In this document: positions 11,901-25,400 of the stretch, piece after piece
Layout: every line of letters begins with the position of its first letter
Position numbering within the stretch: position 1 is the first letter of the stretch
Assembly (NCBI GenBank): GCA_945910005.1
Contig: OX246745.1
Coordinates: 15,512,006-15,576,005 of the forward strand
Reading direction: 5' to 3'
Length of the DNA: 64,000 nt
From: Isoperla grammatica
Taxonomy: Eukaryota > Arthropoda > Insecta > Plecoptera > Perlodidae
Made by a program: the position numbers and the translations under genes
Notes under the pieces: generated by a model
Databases searched by the model: none
Told to the model about the DNA's origin: nothing
Seen by the model: the letters and a program-made list of their open reading frames with translations, nothing else

Positions 11901-14044
11901 TAAAGAATCATAGTAACTAGTCTTGTAGTATTTTGTAATCGGCCTTTAGCTTGTGAGTTACTCGTTTAACCGTGGGTAGTGAACATAGTACAAGGTATTC
12001 ATTTCACATTACCGTTTACCGCTCAGTAAATAGGTCTGATGTAATTTTGAATCCAATAGAGGCAATTACAACAGTCAAGTTGCCAGTTACCAACACAATC
12101 TTGGCGTTTTATTCGCAACACAATTAGATGGAATCTTAGCTTAATTCTCTGTACACAGCTGAAGAGGACATTAACTCAATATGCTTCTTAGTGAAACGAA
12201 AGGAACTTTCTCTGTCTGGCATTTACACGCCACTGTTACAAGATCAGCCTTTGGCGTGATGAAATGTTTAGAAGGTACGAAGACGTTTGCTACTCTCAAT
12301 TTTGTGTCTTCTCCCGGACTTCATCTTTTTTACGTTTTCTGAAAAAAATATCTAAAAATGTACTTTTCAGTTTTATGGACATCTTTTGAAGATGATATTT
12401 TGGAAACGATGCGACATCTTATAAAAGTTGGTACTATAAACCGAGTAATGACTAATGAGGATATGAATTATAGTCAATTTTGTGTAAACAAAGATTAGAT
12501 TAGATTATGAATTAAAGGCACAGCGGCTAAGATTATTCGCGTGTCTTAAATTATAAAATAGCATTATTATTATCCTCTTTTAAAACATGTAAATAATCAT
12601 CGCTGTTAAAGTGCCCTAAATCGATAATCTAAACAAAACAGGATAGCAATTATTATTGAACTTAACATAAGTATATTATACTAAATAATTTAAATCCAAC
12701 AGTGGCGTTTTGTTGGGGGCTAGTTTACTTTCAACGATGAGAGTATACTGCGTGTATTTAACCCGGTAGGCCAAGTTTAACATGTGATTTTGTGCAATTT
12801 TATGAACATTTTTCTCACTACCTATAAAACATCCACACTTGGAATTTTTAGGGGTCTTACATAAGTGGGCGTTGAGTAAAATGACCTTGGCCTACAATAA
12901 AGTTTCTAACATACATAGCTCATGTTCAGCTATTTTTGTGTATTTTAATATTAGCCTATAGGCTTACGTGTTTTGGTGACATTTTTATTCATTTCATAAT
13001 TAATTAAAATTAAACTGTTAGCGTTATGGACTGTAACTATAGGTCACTTTATAAAACAACATTATAATGCGAGTTACCTAAAAATGTCATAAGAATATCT
13101 TCAGTAGTTCCTGAGATACATGTCCCTATCAAAAATAAATATTCCCGGAAAAATCAGTAGGCCTATAAACATTAAATGCAAATTGTAGCTTTCAATACAC
13201 TGCATTGCACCACTTTGAATTAGGCCTAGGTTAGAAATAATAATAGATCAATAATCAAATTACCTTCATTCAAATCTTTTCACGTTCTCTTGATTTGTAT
13301 CCATGTTTACCATCCATGTTTAAGCACTTTAAAGATCGGATTCAGAAGTAAGTGAGGTTATGGGCCTTGCCGGTCGAATATTTCCCGCACACGTTTGTTC
13401 AGTTTTTACACAATTTGGAATAATGTCATCAACTGAATCACTAGGCCCAGATTCAGTAAAGTGATTAAAAACAAAATATATCTTACTTGATTTCATACGA
13501 GGGTTTGTAGTAGTTATAATTCACAGAAACACACTGATAAGTTATAAGTAAAACACAAGACGTGCGAGTTCACTGTAAACAATGTGAGAATAGCTCCAAG
13601 TTATCGAGACGAGGAACGCTAGACAGTAACAGAATGCCAACGTGTGAAAGAAGAAATCCACTAGAATACAAAACAAAAAACACTAACCTTTCATTTTTCG
13701 AAATCGATTTTTTAATTGATTATGTGTTGTTTAACGGCGTACTCGATAGCTAAAAAATCACATGACCTCTTCCGAATCGGATCTATTACACACCGCAGCG
13801 GTCGTCTTAAGGGGAGTCCAGCAAGGGAGGGCAGGGCAAGTGGCATATGTGTTTTAATGGAAAATAATTTGGGGTGGCGAAATTGTGGGTAGAAACCACA
13901 GCTAGACATTATCATGGTCTACAGATAACAAAACAAAACATTCACAATTCATAACCGACAATTTCGATTTTAGTTGTTTTAAAAATACGAACAGAAAACC
14001 TTAAATTTTCGACTCCCGCAGACTACGAAATTGATCCAATATTA
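8941..14044. other. Intergenic DNA, no gene recognised
   Basis: No exon or complete element could be supported. There is a run of 20 G at about 11072-11091 and several AGGCCTA-type motifs between 12950 and 13230. Open frames in this stretch have no recognisable motifs. Confidence 0.4.
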
Positions 14045-14322
14045 ACCGATAGAGGTGGCTCAGCGGTAAGACGCGAGACTCTAATTCGGGAGGTCGCCGG
14101 TTCGATTGCGGCCACCGGCAGTCCTGACTGAAGGTTTTTTCCGAGGTTTTCCTCAGTCGTAAAAGCGAATGCTGGAATTGAGTCATACTATCAGCCCTTG
14201 GACATTCCTTCCCAACTATCCAAACACCCTAATACCCTAGATAGTCACTTGAAGAGGGGCACATCAGGTAAAGCTGGTGTGCACCCTAGACCGGGTATTC
14301 ATACAAAAAATTATTATTATTA
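14045..14322 (+). mobile_element. SINE family 1, complete copy with target duplication
   Basis: A tRNA-like head starts just inside the left end: an A-box-like TGGCTCAGCGGTAAG near 14056 and a B-box-like GGTTCGATTGC near 14100. A body of about 180 bases follows, with the blocks TTTTCCGAGGTTTTCCTCAG and CTGGTGTGCACCCTAG, and then an ATT-repeat tail. Exact 8-base direct repeats CAATATTA flank it at 14037-14044 and 14323-14330. The layout (pol III head, unrelated body, simple-repeat tail, target duplication) is that of a SINE. The TTTTCC-CTCAG block followed by GCGAATGCTGG recalls, from memory, insect SINEs. Other copies are at 28010-28530 and near 22130-22350. Confidence 0.85.
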
Positions 14323-14330
14323 CAATATTA

Positions 14331-15689
14331 GATAAGATGATTGTCAATAGTTCAAACGCCTCGTTTCTGACAATTGTGCAGTCGCGCGCGCTCTTACCAC
14401 AGCTGCGGAACTATTTCGCAGTTACACAAAAGAAGACAAACCGATTGATAATATTGCGACTGCACGTCTCACATTTATGGGTTGCTGATAACCGAGACGG
14501 CAAACACAGAATAGAACGCCCGTTATAGCCAAACACCAATATTGCTATTGTTATTGTTTGTGTAATACAATTACTGATGGCTAAACAAGCGTCTGATAAT
14601 AATATCATTATAACACACAAACAAGCACGGTTATAAAATTCGAACTCACAAATTTCGTTCATAATTATTGACAAATGAGTTTATTAGTAAAATGGAAAAT
14701 ATTTATGTTAAAAACAGTGTGTACGTAGAAGAAGAACTGATTATGTACGAAGAAAAAAAGTAGAATAATTACCACAGTTCAAGATGGGTGTTGAATGGAC
14801 AATAGAAGGATGGGTGACGTTACGATTCGGAATCATTACAATTATTTGTTAAATAAAAAAAAAAAAAAAATTAAATTAAAATTACATAAAAAATTAAAAA
14901 ATTGTGACGACAACGTAAACACGAAGAAACTGCGTTAATGTTTTATTTACTTCCTAATAATTGCATCGTTATAAGTATTGTTCTTTATTTTATTGAAGGA
15001 ACGTATCTATTGATTTATAGAATATGATGCACTAATTGGACAGCAACAGATATTTGAAACTCAAAACAGCACGGATTTAACATTTGAGTACCATGTTCTA
15101 CTTTAATCTCGTCTAAAAACGTCTACAAATAATAATTATGATACTGAGTTTGCGTATTCGTGAATGCGCTGCACGTATATCTGTATCTCGAGGATTATTT
15201 ACGGACCCTTACAGCTGCAAAACACACACAATTAATGTGTCGTGCTTGAAGCGGTTACGAACCGCAACTATGTTGTACCAGATAACGTTGACATTTAGTA
15301 ATCTGTCACTGAAAGAGTGTAAATATAATCTGTATGTATGTATTCTAAAAAGGAACAAGGTGTAAGACTTGCGCGTGCTTACGTTTCTCCTCCCTCAGTA
15401 GTCAGTCTTCTTATTCCAGCTGAATTTTGAGCTAACGTTTACTGTAAAAACCGGTTTTCTCCGGATAAAGCTGTTACTACTTAAAAGTATTAATTATTGA
15501 AATTTAAATCAAAGGTCTAGTAGACGGTTATTCCCGCCTGGGCAGGAATACACCAATGGACAGTTGGACACACTTCTTAATAAAACCATCCGGAAGGTCT
15601 TAAGGCGGGTATATGAAACTAAAGTAGTCAGTCGGTAGTTGGCAATTTTATTCAGTATGGGCAAGTATATTTACCTGCATACCAAAGAG
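14331..15689. other. No gene recognised
   Basis: The interval holds a pair of inverted 10-mers GTGCAGTCGC/GCGACTGCAC at about 14378 and 14455, an A tract at about 14857-14870, and otherwise AT-rich sequence with no exon that I can support. Confidence 0.4.
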
Positions 15690-15866
15690 ATTCTCACCGA
15701 CCAATGGGAAATAGGAAACTCGAACCTAAAAATGTCAAACAACAAACACGAAGCTCAAATGAAAACAATCGTCATTGGCTAAAATCTTCCCCCGATTGTG
15801 ATTGGCTACAGTCGTTACCGAGTCATCTAAGGAATGGATATTGACCATCTCTTGCCGACTTCAGGT
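15690..15866 (+). promoter_or_regulatory. Possible promoter and 5' untranslated exon of the SV2-like gene
   Basis: Three CCAAT-box cores occur within 110 bases: CCAATGGG at about 15700, and the inverted form ATTGGCT at about 15775 and 15803. About 60 bases later comes a perfect donor, TTCAG|GTAAGT, at 15866/15867. This arrangement fits a promoter with a short untranslated first exon that would splice to an acceptor just before the start codon at 19430 (ACTTTGTAG at 19402-19410). Everything beyond the motifs is inference. Confidence 0.25.
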
Positions 15867-16310
15867 AAGTCTACCGACGCATACATCACTACATAAACGA
15901 GATGATACAGAACTGATATGATTATTACTTGCCGACTACCGAAACCAACTACCGACTGCCGAAACCGAGTACGTTAACCCATCGTAAGTCTCTTATCTCT
16001 CGAACCTGCTTCTTTGCTTCATGTCCCACGTTTTGAACTTTGTTTGCCCTACAAGCTCTGGAAACTTCGAGAGCTAGATTCACTAGTTTGCATGCGTTCT
16101 CAAGGTGTTCAAATACAAACGACGGAAGAGATGTATATCAGTATTCTCGGCGCGACATCGGAGTAAGAGTCTTGCTACAGGGGCAGAAGAAGAAGAAGAA
16201 GAAGAATCTTCTAACACTTCTGCCCTACGCGTCAGGGTGGGTCGTGACCGGACCTTATTTAAAAAATAAAAAAAAATCGTCAGTACATAGTCAAGTTTGG
16301 CTCATAGAGG

Positions 16311-16978
16311 CAGTGCCGTAACTAAGGGGGGGCTTAGGGTGTTTAAATCCCCCCGAAACTACATCGAGAATGATTTTAATTAATACTACATTTACTTAAT
16401 ACTATATTGTAAGATCCTTAAACCACTTCAGTGTATAACAATCGCAACAAATAACATTTTCATTATATTTATCACACCACTTCACTTGGATAAGATATAT
16501 AATTTCTTTCAATATTATTAAATTATATTATTTATATGTTCATCTACAACTTATATACTTTTCGCTCAAACCAGTAAAAGTGAGGGTACCTATAAATGAA
16601 AATACATTAATCTAATATTACAATATCACGGTATGTGAATTAAAATTTAAATATATGTAACTTGTGACCACAATGTTTCACTTTATGTTGATGTTATATT
16701 GAACAACCATAAAACATTAAAAACACAATTTATATGCAATTCTTATTTAGAACTATAATTAATACCTACTGTAAAACTGTAACTTCAATATAATACAAAC
16801 AAACGATCGAGTAGTGGTTCGAGTAGTATTCTTTGAGTCTAAAAGTCACGAAATAATAATATAGAAGTAAAAACAATCCTCCGGCGGCTGGGGCTTCGCA
16901 TCAGACCCCTTTTAGTCCCCTCATCTCACTTTTCCCTAATTAACCCATCCCCCGAAATAATTCCTAGTTACGCCACTG
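16311..16978. mobile_element. Non-autonomous hAT-like element, 668 bp
   Basis: The terminal inverted repeats are CAGTGCCGTAACTAAGG on the left and the complement of CAGTGGCGTAACTAGG on the right, with the CAGNGG-type start typical of hAT elements. The flanking 8-base sites CATAGAGG (16303-16310) and CTTGGAGG (16979-16986) agree at 6 of 8 positions, the length expected for hAT target duplications. Just inside the right end is a CCGGCGGCTGGGGCTTCGC block that also occurs in the element at 21659-22119, so the two are probably related. There is no transposase frame inside. Confidence 0.75.
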
Positions 16979-16986
16979 CTTGGAGG

Positions 16987-19429
16987 TCAACAGCCAAGTT
17001 CCAATCTCTAATTATCGATTCATGTTAGAAAGGAGTTCTTACTAAAAATATTTTTAACATGAAGATACAAACAAATATGTTGTTTGGTGTTTTTATTACA
17101 TGACTTACCGAGGAGCCAAATGTTAAAATGTTTTCTAACGATCAATTTAACTTTTGAAGGTGTGTTCAACAAATGCATTACCAAAATTAAATTGATCGTT
17201 TAAAAAGACAACAATTATTATTGAATCTTAGCAATTCATTCATCAAAATATAGAGAACTTTATGTAGATAATTCTCTGGAGAATGGCATAGTTTTTTTCC
17301 TTGCAAAGATTTTGAAACAATATAATAATTTCAACCATTGAATATAAATCATGCTTTGCGTAGGTTCGACTACACTCGGCCTTACAAGTTTGACTGGGCT
17401 CTGTAGTAAAGTAGTAGGTTGTGACCTCACACTTGATACGAAACTCTGAAGGGTTGGTTGTAAATCATCTTCTAGGCTCTTGTTGAAGCAAGAAATGCCA
17501 CAGCTTAAAAAACCTCTTCTTGTGGGATGGTCTTCCCAGTTATTCGAGCTACGAGCCAACGCAAATTGGAAGACAATTCGCGGGCTCGTTAGAAGCAATT
17601 TTAAGAACATGAGTCTCCTGATGAGACTAAATCACGGTAGGTCCCTTGATTATCCGTAGTACTCCGTACTCCGATACAAGTGGAACTCAGTAAAATATTT
17701 CGGTCGCAAACAACACTGGTAAATCCGCTTTTTATAATTATATAATTATAGCACAGTATATTAATCCATACAGTATATATTCATTTAATGTGATTCCTTT
17801 ATATTAATCTCAATTACATATTTTTAAGCATATTATATGAACATTCCTGCGTGATATACCATAGATTGTGAGATAATTACGTAAGAACCAGCGACTGTCA
17901 TTCGGAAACTACATAATTTCAAACGTAGTATCGATTTGTAAGAGATCCTTATGGGAGTGTATCTCTAGCGGTGTTAAGTTCTCGCCAGTCGTCGTGTTAA
18001 ATATTCTCTTATTGTGATTCTAGGCTTTACGAATAATAATTTTTATTCACAAGTTGTAAAATAAATTAAAAACATGCTGCTGTCTTGTGTTTTTCAGATT
18101 TTGAATAGCAACATTTTTCAGATAATGTACACAAAGATTATTCGCCTTTACTATGTGGTGTTCTGCATATTTATTGCATATTCTATTGTGTGTTACGTAG
18201 TGATGGCTAATGAGTGCTATCTCAATGAAAAACATATCTTCAATACGCGGAGTCACTCAGTCTTGTAGTGTAATGGAGATACAGTTTGGTTTTAATGAGG
18301 GAGCATTGTGGATGTAGACTTACGGAGAAATTAAGAAGCTAAGAAAAGTTTTGAAATAACTGTACCCATACATTTAATAAAAATGTTTGGTTGATCTCAA
18401 TAATGACATTAATTGATTTTTAGTTCTAAAGTTTTGTCAGACAACAAAGAGTTGAAAACATTGTGTTGTCGTATACCTGTTTATACAACGTAGATCGCTT
18501 CCAGTGTTTGTTATAAATTAATATTAAAAGTAGAACATGTATTTTTAATCTGACAATGTACATAATACGGCATCATTATTTTTATTTTATTTATAAGCAG
18601 TTCGTATTGATCACATATATCTCCATGTTATTTACAAACTTAATGTATATGTTCTTAAATGTACTACAGTTACGTCGAGCTAGTCAATCCTCTCAGAGTC
18701 TGTTGTTCCACCCGAATTTGTTTTTGAGACACTCAAAAACGGGTAGAGACATTTCTTAAACATGGACAAAGACTCTGGCTCCATTCACTCACTTTGTTCC
18801 CAAGTTAAGTGTGTTCTTGAAGTTTTATTGTAAATACATCAGATATATTTTATTTTAGTGGAATAATTTCATTTTATGACTGAGGAAAATATTGGAACAT
18901 TCTTCAGGCAGGATTGATGTAGGGCATGCAAGTAGCGATCACCTTGACATTGTAGGTCTACTGTACAAGAATGATGCAACACAAGGAGACTTCCGCCTAC
19001 GTGATTTGCAACATCCATGCTCTGTGACATCATGAATGCTACTTGGTGACAAGACGATGTTTTTTTTTTACAAAAATCATTAAACATAGTGAAACAATTT
19101 GAAATAACAACATGACAAACATTATTTTTCGTCGGGAATTTAACTGTTCAAAGATTGAGACGAGATATTTTCGAACTTTGTTTGTTTTTATTGTTTGGAC
19201 GTTGATAAGGATTCATTCTTATGCTGTAAACATCTTCTGATATTTGTAAAGCTTTGATTCAAAATGGCATTTCAATGAATAGTGAAACAGCAGAATCAAC
19301 ATATCACATGTTATACACGTATGTAAAGGGCGCTCATAAATTATTTAAGTCAGTACCGTCATTGAGGTGGAACGTCAGAAAATATATAATTATTCGAGAA
19401 CACTTTGTAGACACACCGTTCCTTTCAAT
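16987..19429. other. Upstream region of the SV2-like gene, nothing firm
   Basis: No supportable exon. The longest frame, on the minus strand at 17260-17610, has no recognisable domain and ordinary composition. Part of the region may be an intron in the 5' untranslated part of the SV2-like gene. Confidence 0.35.
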
Positions 19430-19493
19430 ATGAAGTTAAACGAGTTAGGTAGTTCGTCTATCGGAGTTCAAAGTGTTGAAATTGAAATTGACA
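19430..19493 (+). CDS. SV2-like transporter, coding exon 1 (start)
   Basis: The ATG at 19430 begins MKLNELGSSSIGVQSVEIEI, a polar N-terminus expected to lie in the cytosol. The exon ends at A|GTGAGT in phase 1. This start is chosen because it is the first ATG that leads in frame into exon 2; an alternative first exon elsewhere (for example at 8129) cannot be excluded. Confidence 0.7.
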
Positions 19494-22400
19494 GTGAGTA
19501 AAATTTATTTTCATGTGTGAGTGAGTGACTTTAGATAAATAATTGTGTTTAAATATTGATTTTGGCGATTTTTTTTTAGACAAACCAGTCCCAGAGGAAA
19601 CAAACGGCTTCGACACAGACATTGTCAATACAGGTGTGAAAATGAGAATTTGAAGTATTAATTCATAAACTACTGTTCTTTCTTATTCTTAAATAATGAC
19701 TAACTATGGATGTTTTAATGCATTTATGAGTAATACTAGATGACGTTTTTTATTTACATTAATGAAGTTCGATCTTTTTAGCCACACAAGACAAGGAAGT
19801 GCCAGCAGACTTCGAGACAGCCATTTCAAAAACAGGTATGTGAGACTTTTTTTAGTTTTGGGGTTAAGAATATCATGTATTTTCCAGTACATCGGTACTA
19901 TAATATTTGTCAAACCTATTATCATAAGCACTTATGAATGTGTGCGAATACAGTTGTATTTATGGTTTTCCCACTCAGTTGATACAAGAACAGATATTCA
20001 ATGGGGATATTATATCATTATGTGCCTCGTTACAAGACGGCTCAAAAACCTCCGTTTATTTTCAGCCAGAATCATATCGGGAGATGATAATCACACAAGA
20101 AACAATTAAACTGTACCTTCAACCCTACTTGATAATTTATTTTTAAACCTATAGAATAACACTTCAAATGGTAATTTCCTACTTTGCATTCTAAACGTTA
20201 TGCATAATAAAGTAACTAACAACAAGTTTTGATATTTACTGAAAATTACAGCAACAAATAACACCAATAAAAATTGTGGTTTAGTGGCAATTTTGAACAT
20301 TTAAAATAAAGTCTGAATTAACTTTTTAAGATATTTTGCCCGTGATAGATACAAAGCTGTCTGCATCTTAAATCAATGTAACTGTATGTAATTACTGAGT
20401 ACGACGAGTGTACGACGGGATAACTTATGTTACCATTATCTTGTAAACGGAAAGGGATACAAATCAGTTAGTTTTCACCCAATCACTATTCATTTATTGT
20501 CTTTTAGATTGGAATCACATTTGTCCAGGTGATACCCTCTCTCTTAAGAGCCTCGCTAAGTAAGACTAATATCCAATAATAATAATAATCTAATCTAATC
20601 TAATCTATTATATCTATATCTCTAATCTGATAATAATATATAGTCCGGTAGTTTTTCTATGGAAGATAAAATACGGTTACAGTATATAAATTATCTCCAT
20701 TTATATTTAAGGTTTATTTGAATTGCTTTGAACAGAGATCCTTTAATGATACTAAGAGACCATTAATGATTTCCGATCAAGATTGACTTTAGTGAACATT
20801 CCTGGCTTCGCTTTAGATTTTCTCTTAAACATTTAACGATTCGACGTCCACCCAATATATGTAAATGAAATATGAAGCACAGCCCTATATCTTCGGGTTT
20901 TATTATTGTTTAAAGATAATTTTTCAAATTCGGAAATGAATGTTGTATTTAATGAAACAACTACTGTAGGAATTTTACAGCAGGGAACTCGTCATTATCA
21001 TAATATTGACACTCCGCGAAAATCGTTAATATTGAAGCTATGTTTTAAATACAACTATAAATTCCCACGGGGGGGTGGTATAGCGATAGGATGGAAAATG
21101 TCTCTATACCTGGTATCGAACTCTAGTTGCAGAAAAATACTGTGCAGAGTTTGAGAGAATTTAAAAAAACATTCATTAGTTTGTATAAAAAATACCATAC
21201 ACATTTCAATACATATTTTAGTACACCCTACTTATAACTTTCCGAATATTTAAATTTACGCAAATTAGTCTTTCAGTAAATATCGTCTCTGTATTGGGTA
21301 CATAATTCACTATATTTGTTCAATGTCGCAACGCTATTCAGAACAATGAAACAAGAGTAAAAAAACCTTTGCTAATGTGGAACTCGAACCCCGTTACTTT
21401 GTTCCACGTGGATCGTTCATGCACCCTAATAATCTTGATTCACTGAGTAAAGCGAGAGACAAGCAGAACAAAGCGTTGCATAGCTACTCATTCATGCATT
21501 CTTCGTGTTATCAACTTTGCTCTAAGTAAATGCGATTTATCACGTTAGGATCCTAACCTTGAACTGGTCTTGTTGTACTGAAATGAACTATTCCACGCGT
21601 TTACAACGGTGCTAAGTAACACATTCTTGACCATTCAAGTATCTTTCCTCGTCCTTACCAGGCGCGGACTGGCTAGGGATGCCGGGATGCGATCGCATCC
21701 CGGGCCCCTGGGCAAATCCGGGCCCTTCGGCAGTCCGGGCCCTCGGGCTGCCACCAGAAAGTTCCTATGATGTAAATACTTTTCTGTATATTTCTAAACA
21801 AAAATATTAACCCCATTCTATAAGTATTATTTTGAAATTATAATTGAATTTAATGTAATATTTATTTTAAATATTCAATGTAATTAATTGAATATAATAG
21901 AAATTATTTTGCTACTGGTAGGGTGGCTTCTGTTAATCGCGCCCTAAATTCGCATTTTAGGCCATAAAATTCAATACAACACCAACATTTTTTTTACGCC
22001 TACGGCGTATTTGCCTCCGGCGGCTGGGGCTTAGCCCCAGACCCCAGCTGCGCCACGCCGCCTCGTGCGGGCCGCCCGAAACCCAGCATCCCGGGCCTTT
22101 TTATCCCAGTCCGCCCCTGGTCCTTACCAACTATTTAAACACACCAACCTAGTTAGTCACCTGCGCCCTCAGTTCGGAACAGTTTTAGGCGGTTGTATCA
22201 GGTTGTAAAGTTGCGCCCCCTATTCCGTAGGCGCAAGTTGCAACCGGTTGACTGGTTGTAAATTACGTACTGGAATTAGGGCCTTGGAGAGAGACACACT
22301 AGATAAAACTGTTGTGCACCCTATAACAAGTATTCCTACGAAAAATTATTCGTGAACGCAGAGACGCGGGAAAACTTGTCTCTACAGCTTCAACGACTAC

Positions 22401-25400
22401 TGACGTAGCGCGCTCGCCTATTAGCCACAAGTTAAAATAAAAAAATAAAATAAGTTCAGATTTAGAGTCTACCCACTCAGTAACGAACCTGATTTGCAGT
22501 GGGGGACTTTAATTTAAAGTGACTAAACCAACCCTGTAGGCTCCAAACACCATCGACGAGTGAGCGATAACCATTCAAAGATCGAAATTTCCAATACGAA
22601 ACATATGAATCAGTGATCGGACAGTGCGAACACCTGTGGACAAATGTCAGAATCAACAAGGCTGATTCAGAACAACTTTGAATTTATTGAGTGCTTCGTT
22701 GCTAGGACGGCTCCAGTCACCGTTTACTTGTTCCTAAGAAAAGAAATGATTGAACTGAATCCTTATTAGAAGTTCGCTTTTTAGCCACTATATTAGATCG
22801 TGTCATGAGATAGAGAATTACGACTAAGTATTTAAAAGTTTCAAAACACCAGCAGACATTGAATCTCGACTTTGCTAAATTCACACAACGAGAATCTCAC
22901 GAACTTACCCGAGGAGGTTAGCAATTATTATAAGTACCATTTGCCTCAATCAAATTTGTTTAAACGAATAGTATTGATCTTCTCAAGTGAGTATATTTTA
23001 TATTCATGTTTTCGAATATGTTAATTTGGGGAAGGAAGGAAGAAAGACAGAAATAAGTTTTTAGTTGAGCCCAAGTGGCTACATGCCTGTGTGTTTGTGT
23101 TAATGCGTGATAGCACTGATAGCACACAAGCGTAAACAGCTCCCGGAGTTTACACAGGCATCAGTCGATAGACTCATGAATATTCTATGGCAGACATTTT
23201 TCTCTGGGCTGTAAAATTCTTATCTCTCATATAATGCTCAGGATTCTGATGGAAGATAAGGGGAGACTTGTCAATATACAGTAAATGTATTATTTTATTG
23301 GTCTTAAAATAACAATTTCGTTTTATATTTTAACTTTATATAACACACGTTAACTGGTACACCGTACAAGGTCATTTGAAAAACGAGAGTGTTTATTGGA
23401 ACAAAAAATCATTCAAAAGAAAGATTGCTATATTCGATAGGGGTTGGCTTGTTCTGATTTGCTTTTGGGACAATTTAAAAACGTTTTGAAGCAAGTTGAA
23501 TGGACCAAAGTCGGGTGTTTTGCAAGCTAGATGGACGTTCAGCATAAAGATATGTATACTAAAATCAAAATTGATAGAGCTGGTTCAAATCAAACATTGG
23601 ATTAATAACATGGCGAAAATAAAAGCTTCGAGTTCACCATGATTATAATACCCGTAAATATTTGTTGATTAATATTAAATTAGGTATACCTAACATTCTT
23701 TAGGTTCCAATGCTGGTTTAGACATGGATGTCATGTGCGTTTGTCATCTTCATATATCACCCACTCATCGTCTAGACTAGAATCGTTATGGAAATACGAG
23801 ACAAGTTGTCCAAACGTTATTTGAATAATATATGCATTCAAGTTATAAATATAATAAAAAGTCTATATACGTGACAATGTAAGATTTTCTGTTCGTAATT
23901 TAAAACAACTTTTAAAATAGAAATTTCTCTAGTGAGATATTATCAGGGTTTACAGCTGATAACGACAAAAAATCTGTGCAAAATTCATTACCTACGTTTT
24001 GATAAAATCCGATAAAAAATATACACCTCATATAATCGGATTTAATCAAAACGTAATGAATGTTGAATATATTTTTCGTCGTTATCTGTAGACTCTGATT
24101 ATTATCTAGCATAACGATTTTAAAAATTGGTCTAATATTATTTTAATTAATATTATAAATACTTTACAATACTCATGAAACCACATACTGTGTTCTAAAT
24201 TGATCGATGTGGTTGAAATATTATTGAAATATTTTTTTTTTTAAGTTTAGGTGTCTTCTGCCTTTAATTCTGGGATCATCCCTTATGTGGGATAAGATAG
24301 ATACGAACATAGTCTCACGCTTTGTGAGCTCTGACTCCAGCAAGTTCGTGTTTAGGAAGGTTGGCTATACTGTATTGTGCGTGAGTCAGAGTTGCAATGG
24401 GATCGTAGACACGAAACACTAAAACACAAAACAGTAGCCTAGTTGGCTTTTGGCTTTATCGCCTACCCTCTTCAAAGTGATAACAGGTTGTTTCCGCTAC
24501 AACATCTTTGATTTCCCCCGACTACAGTCAAATAATGGCCTCAGTAATTGCAAGAAATGAATACGGACAAAATTAGAAACTGTAAGATATTACCTACAGT
24601 CTTTCCCAGAGCAATAAATACCCTGGCAAAATGCAAAGAAAATGTTTTGTACTCGTGGAGACCACAAATGTAAAGTCATACCCTTTCTTCTACCTTCTCT
24701 CTTAGTACAAGCAGCTCTAAACCACGTGGACCTCTAAACTTTGAGCTTCTGTTTGAACAGTTCATGTATTATATGACAAAATCTTTGACATTGTTATTAT
24801 ATAGAAGTAATCTAATTACTAGATTATTTGGCATTTTATTTCTAGTACAAATTGGCGAGAGGTATTCTTTTCGTAGTCAACTAATTACTCAAACTATAAT
24901 AGGAGAATTATTATAAATATGTATCTACTTGTACATGAATGTCATTCTACATACGGGTGTCAGTACAATTCTGACAAACCTGGTAAAAAATAATAAACAC
25001 ATTTTTAAAATACGAAAATAAATTACTTTAGTCGAAATGTTCGACGAAGTAATACGAAGAACGTGTGCAAAAATATTTTTGAACAGGTTGGTCACAAATA
25101 TGCTTACACCCACACATAGATATTTATTTATTTATTTATTTATTTAATGTCTATCCTATTCAGTTATAAAAACGGATTTACAAAGGAGGACCTTAAATAA
25201 AACTAGGCTATGCAAACAATTTACAATAATGAAATCATAAATAACAATACCAAAAAGACGAAACAAACTACTTATATATAAAATAAAAATCAAGAACAAA
25301 AAAAAATAATATAACAATCTTGTACAATTAGGTAAATACTTATAACAATCGTTCTCTTATTTTAAGAGTAATTAGTTTGACGAGCGATACGTGTGTAAAA

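Noticed and set aside
17260..17610. Minus-strand open frame of 116 codons
   Set aside because: No domain, no splice or promoter context, and composition like other chance frames in the region.
20507..20527. Possible 21-base microexon between TTTTAG and CAG|GTGATA in intron 3 of the SV2-like gene
   Set aside because: Phase and length would fit, but it would put DWNHICP in front of the conserved GYGRF start, and nothing else supports it.
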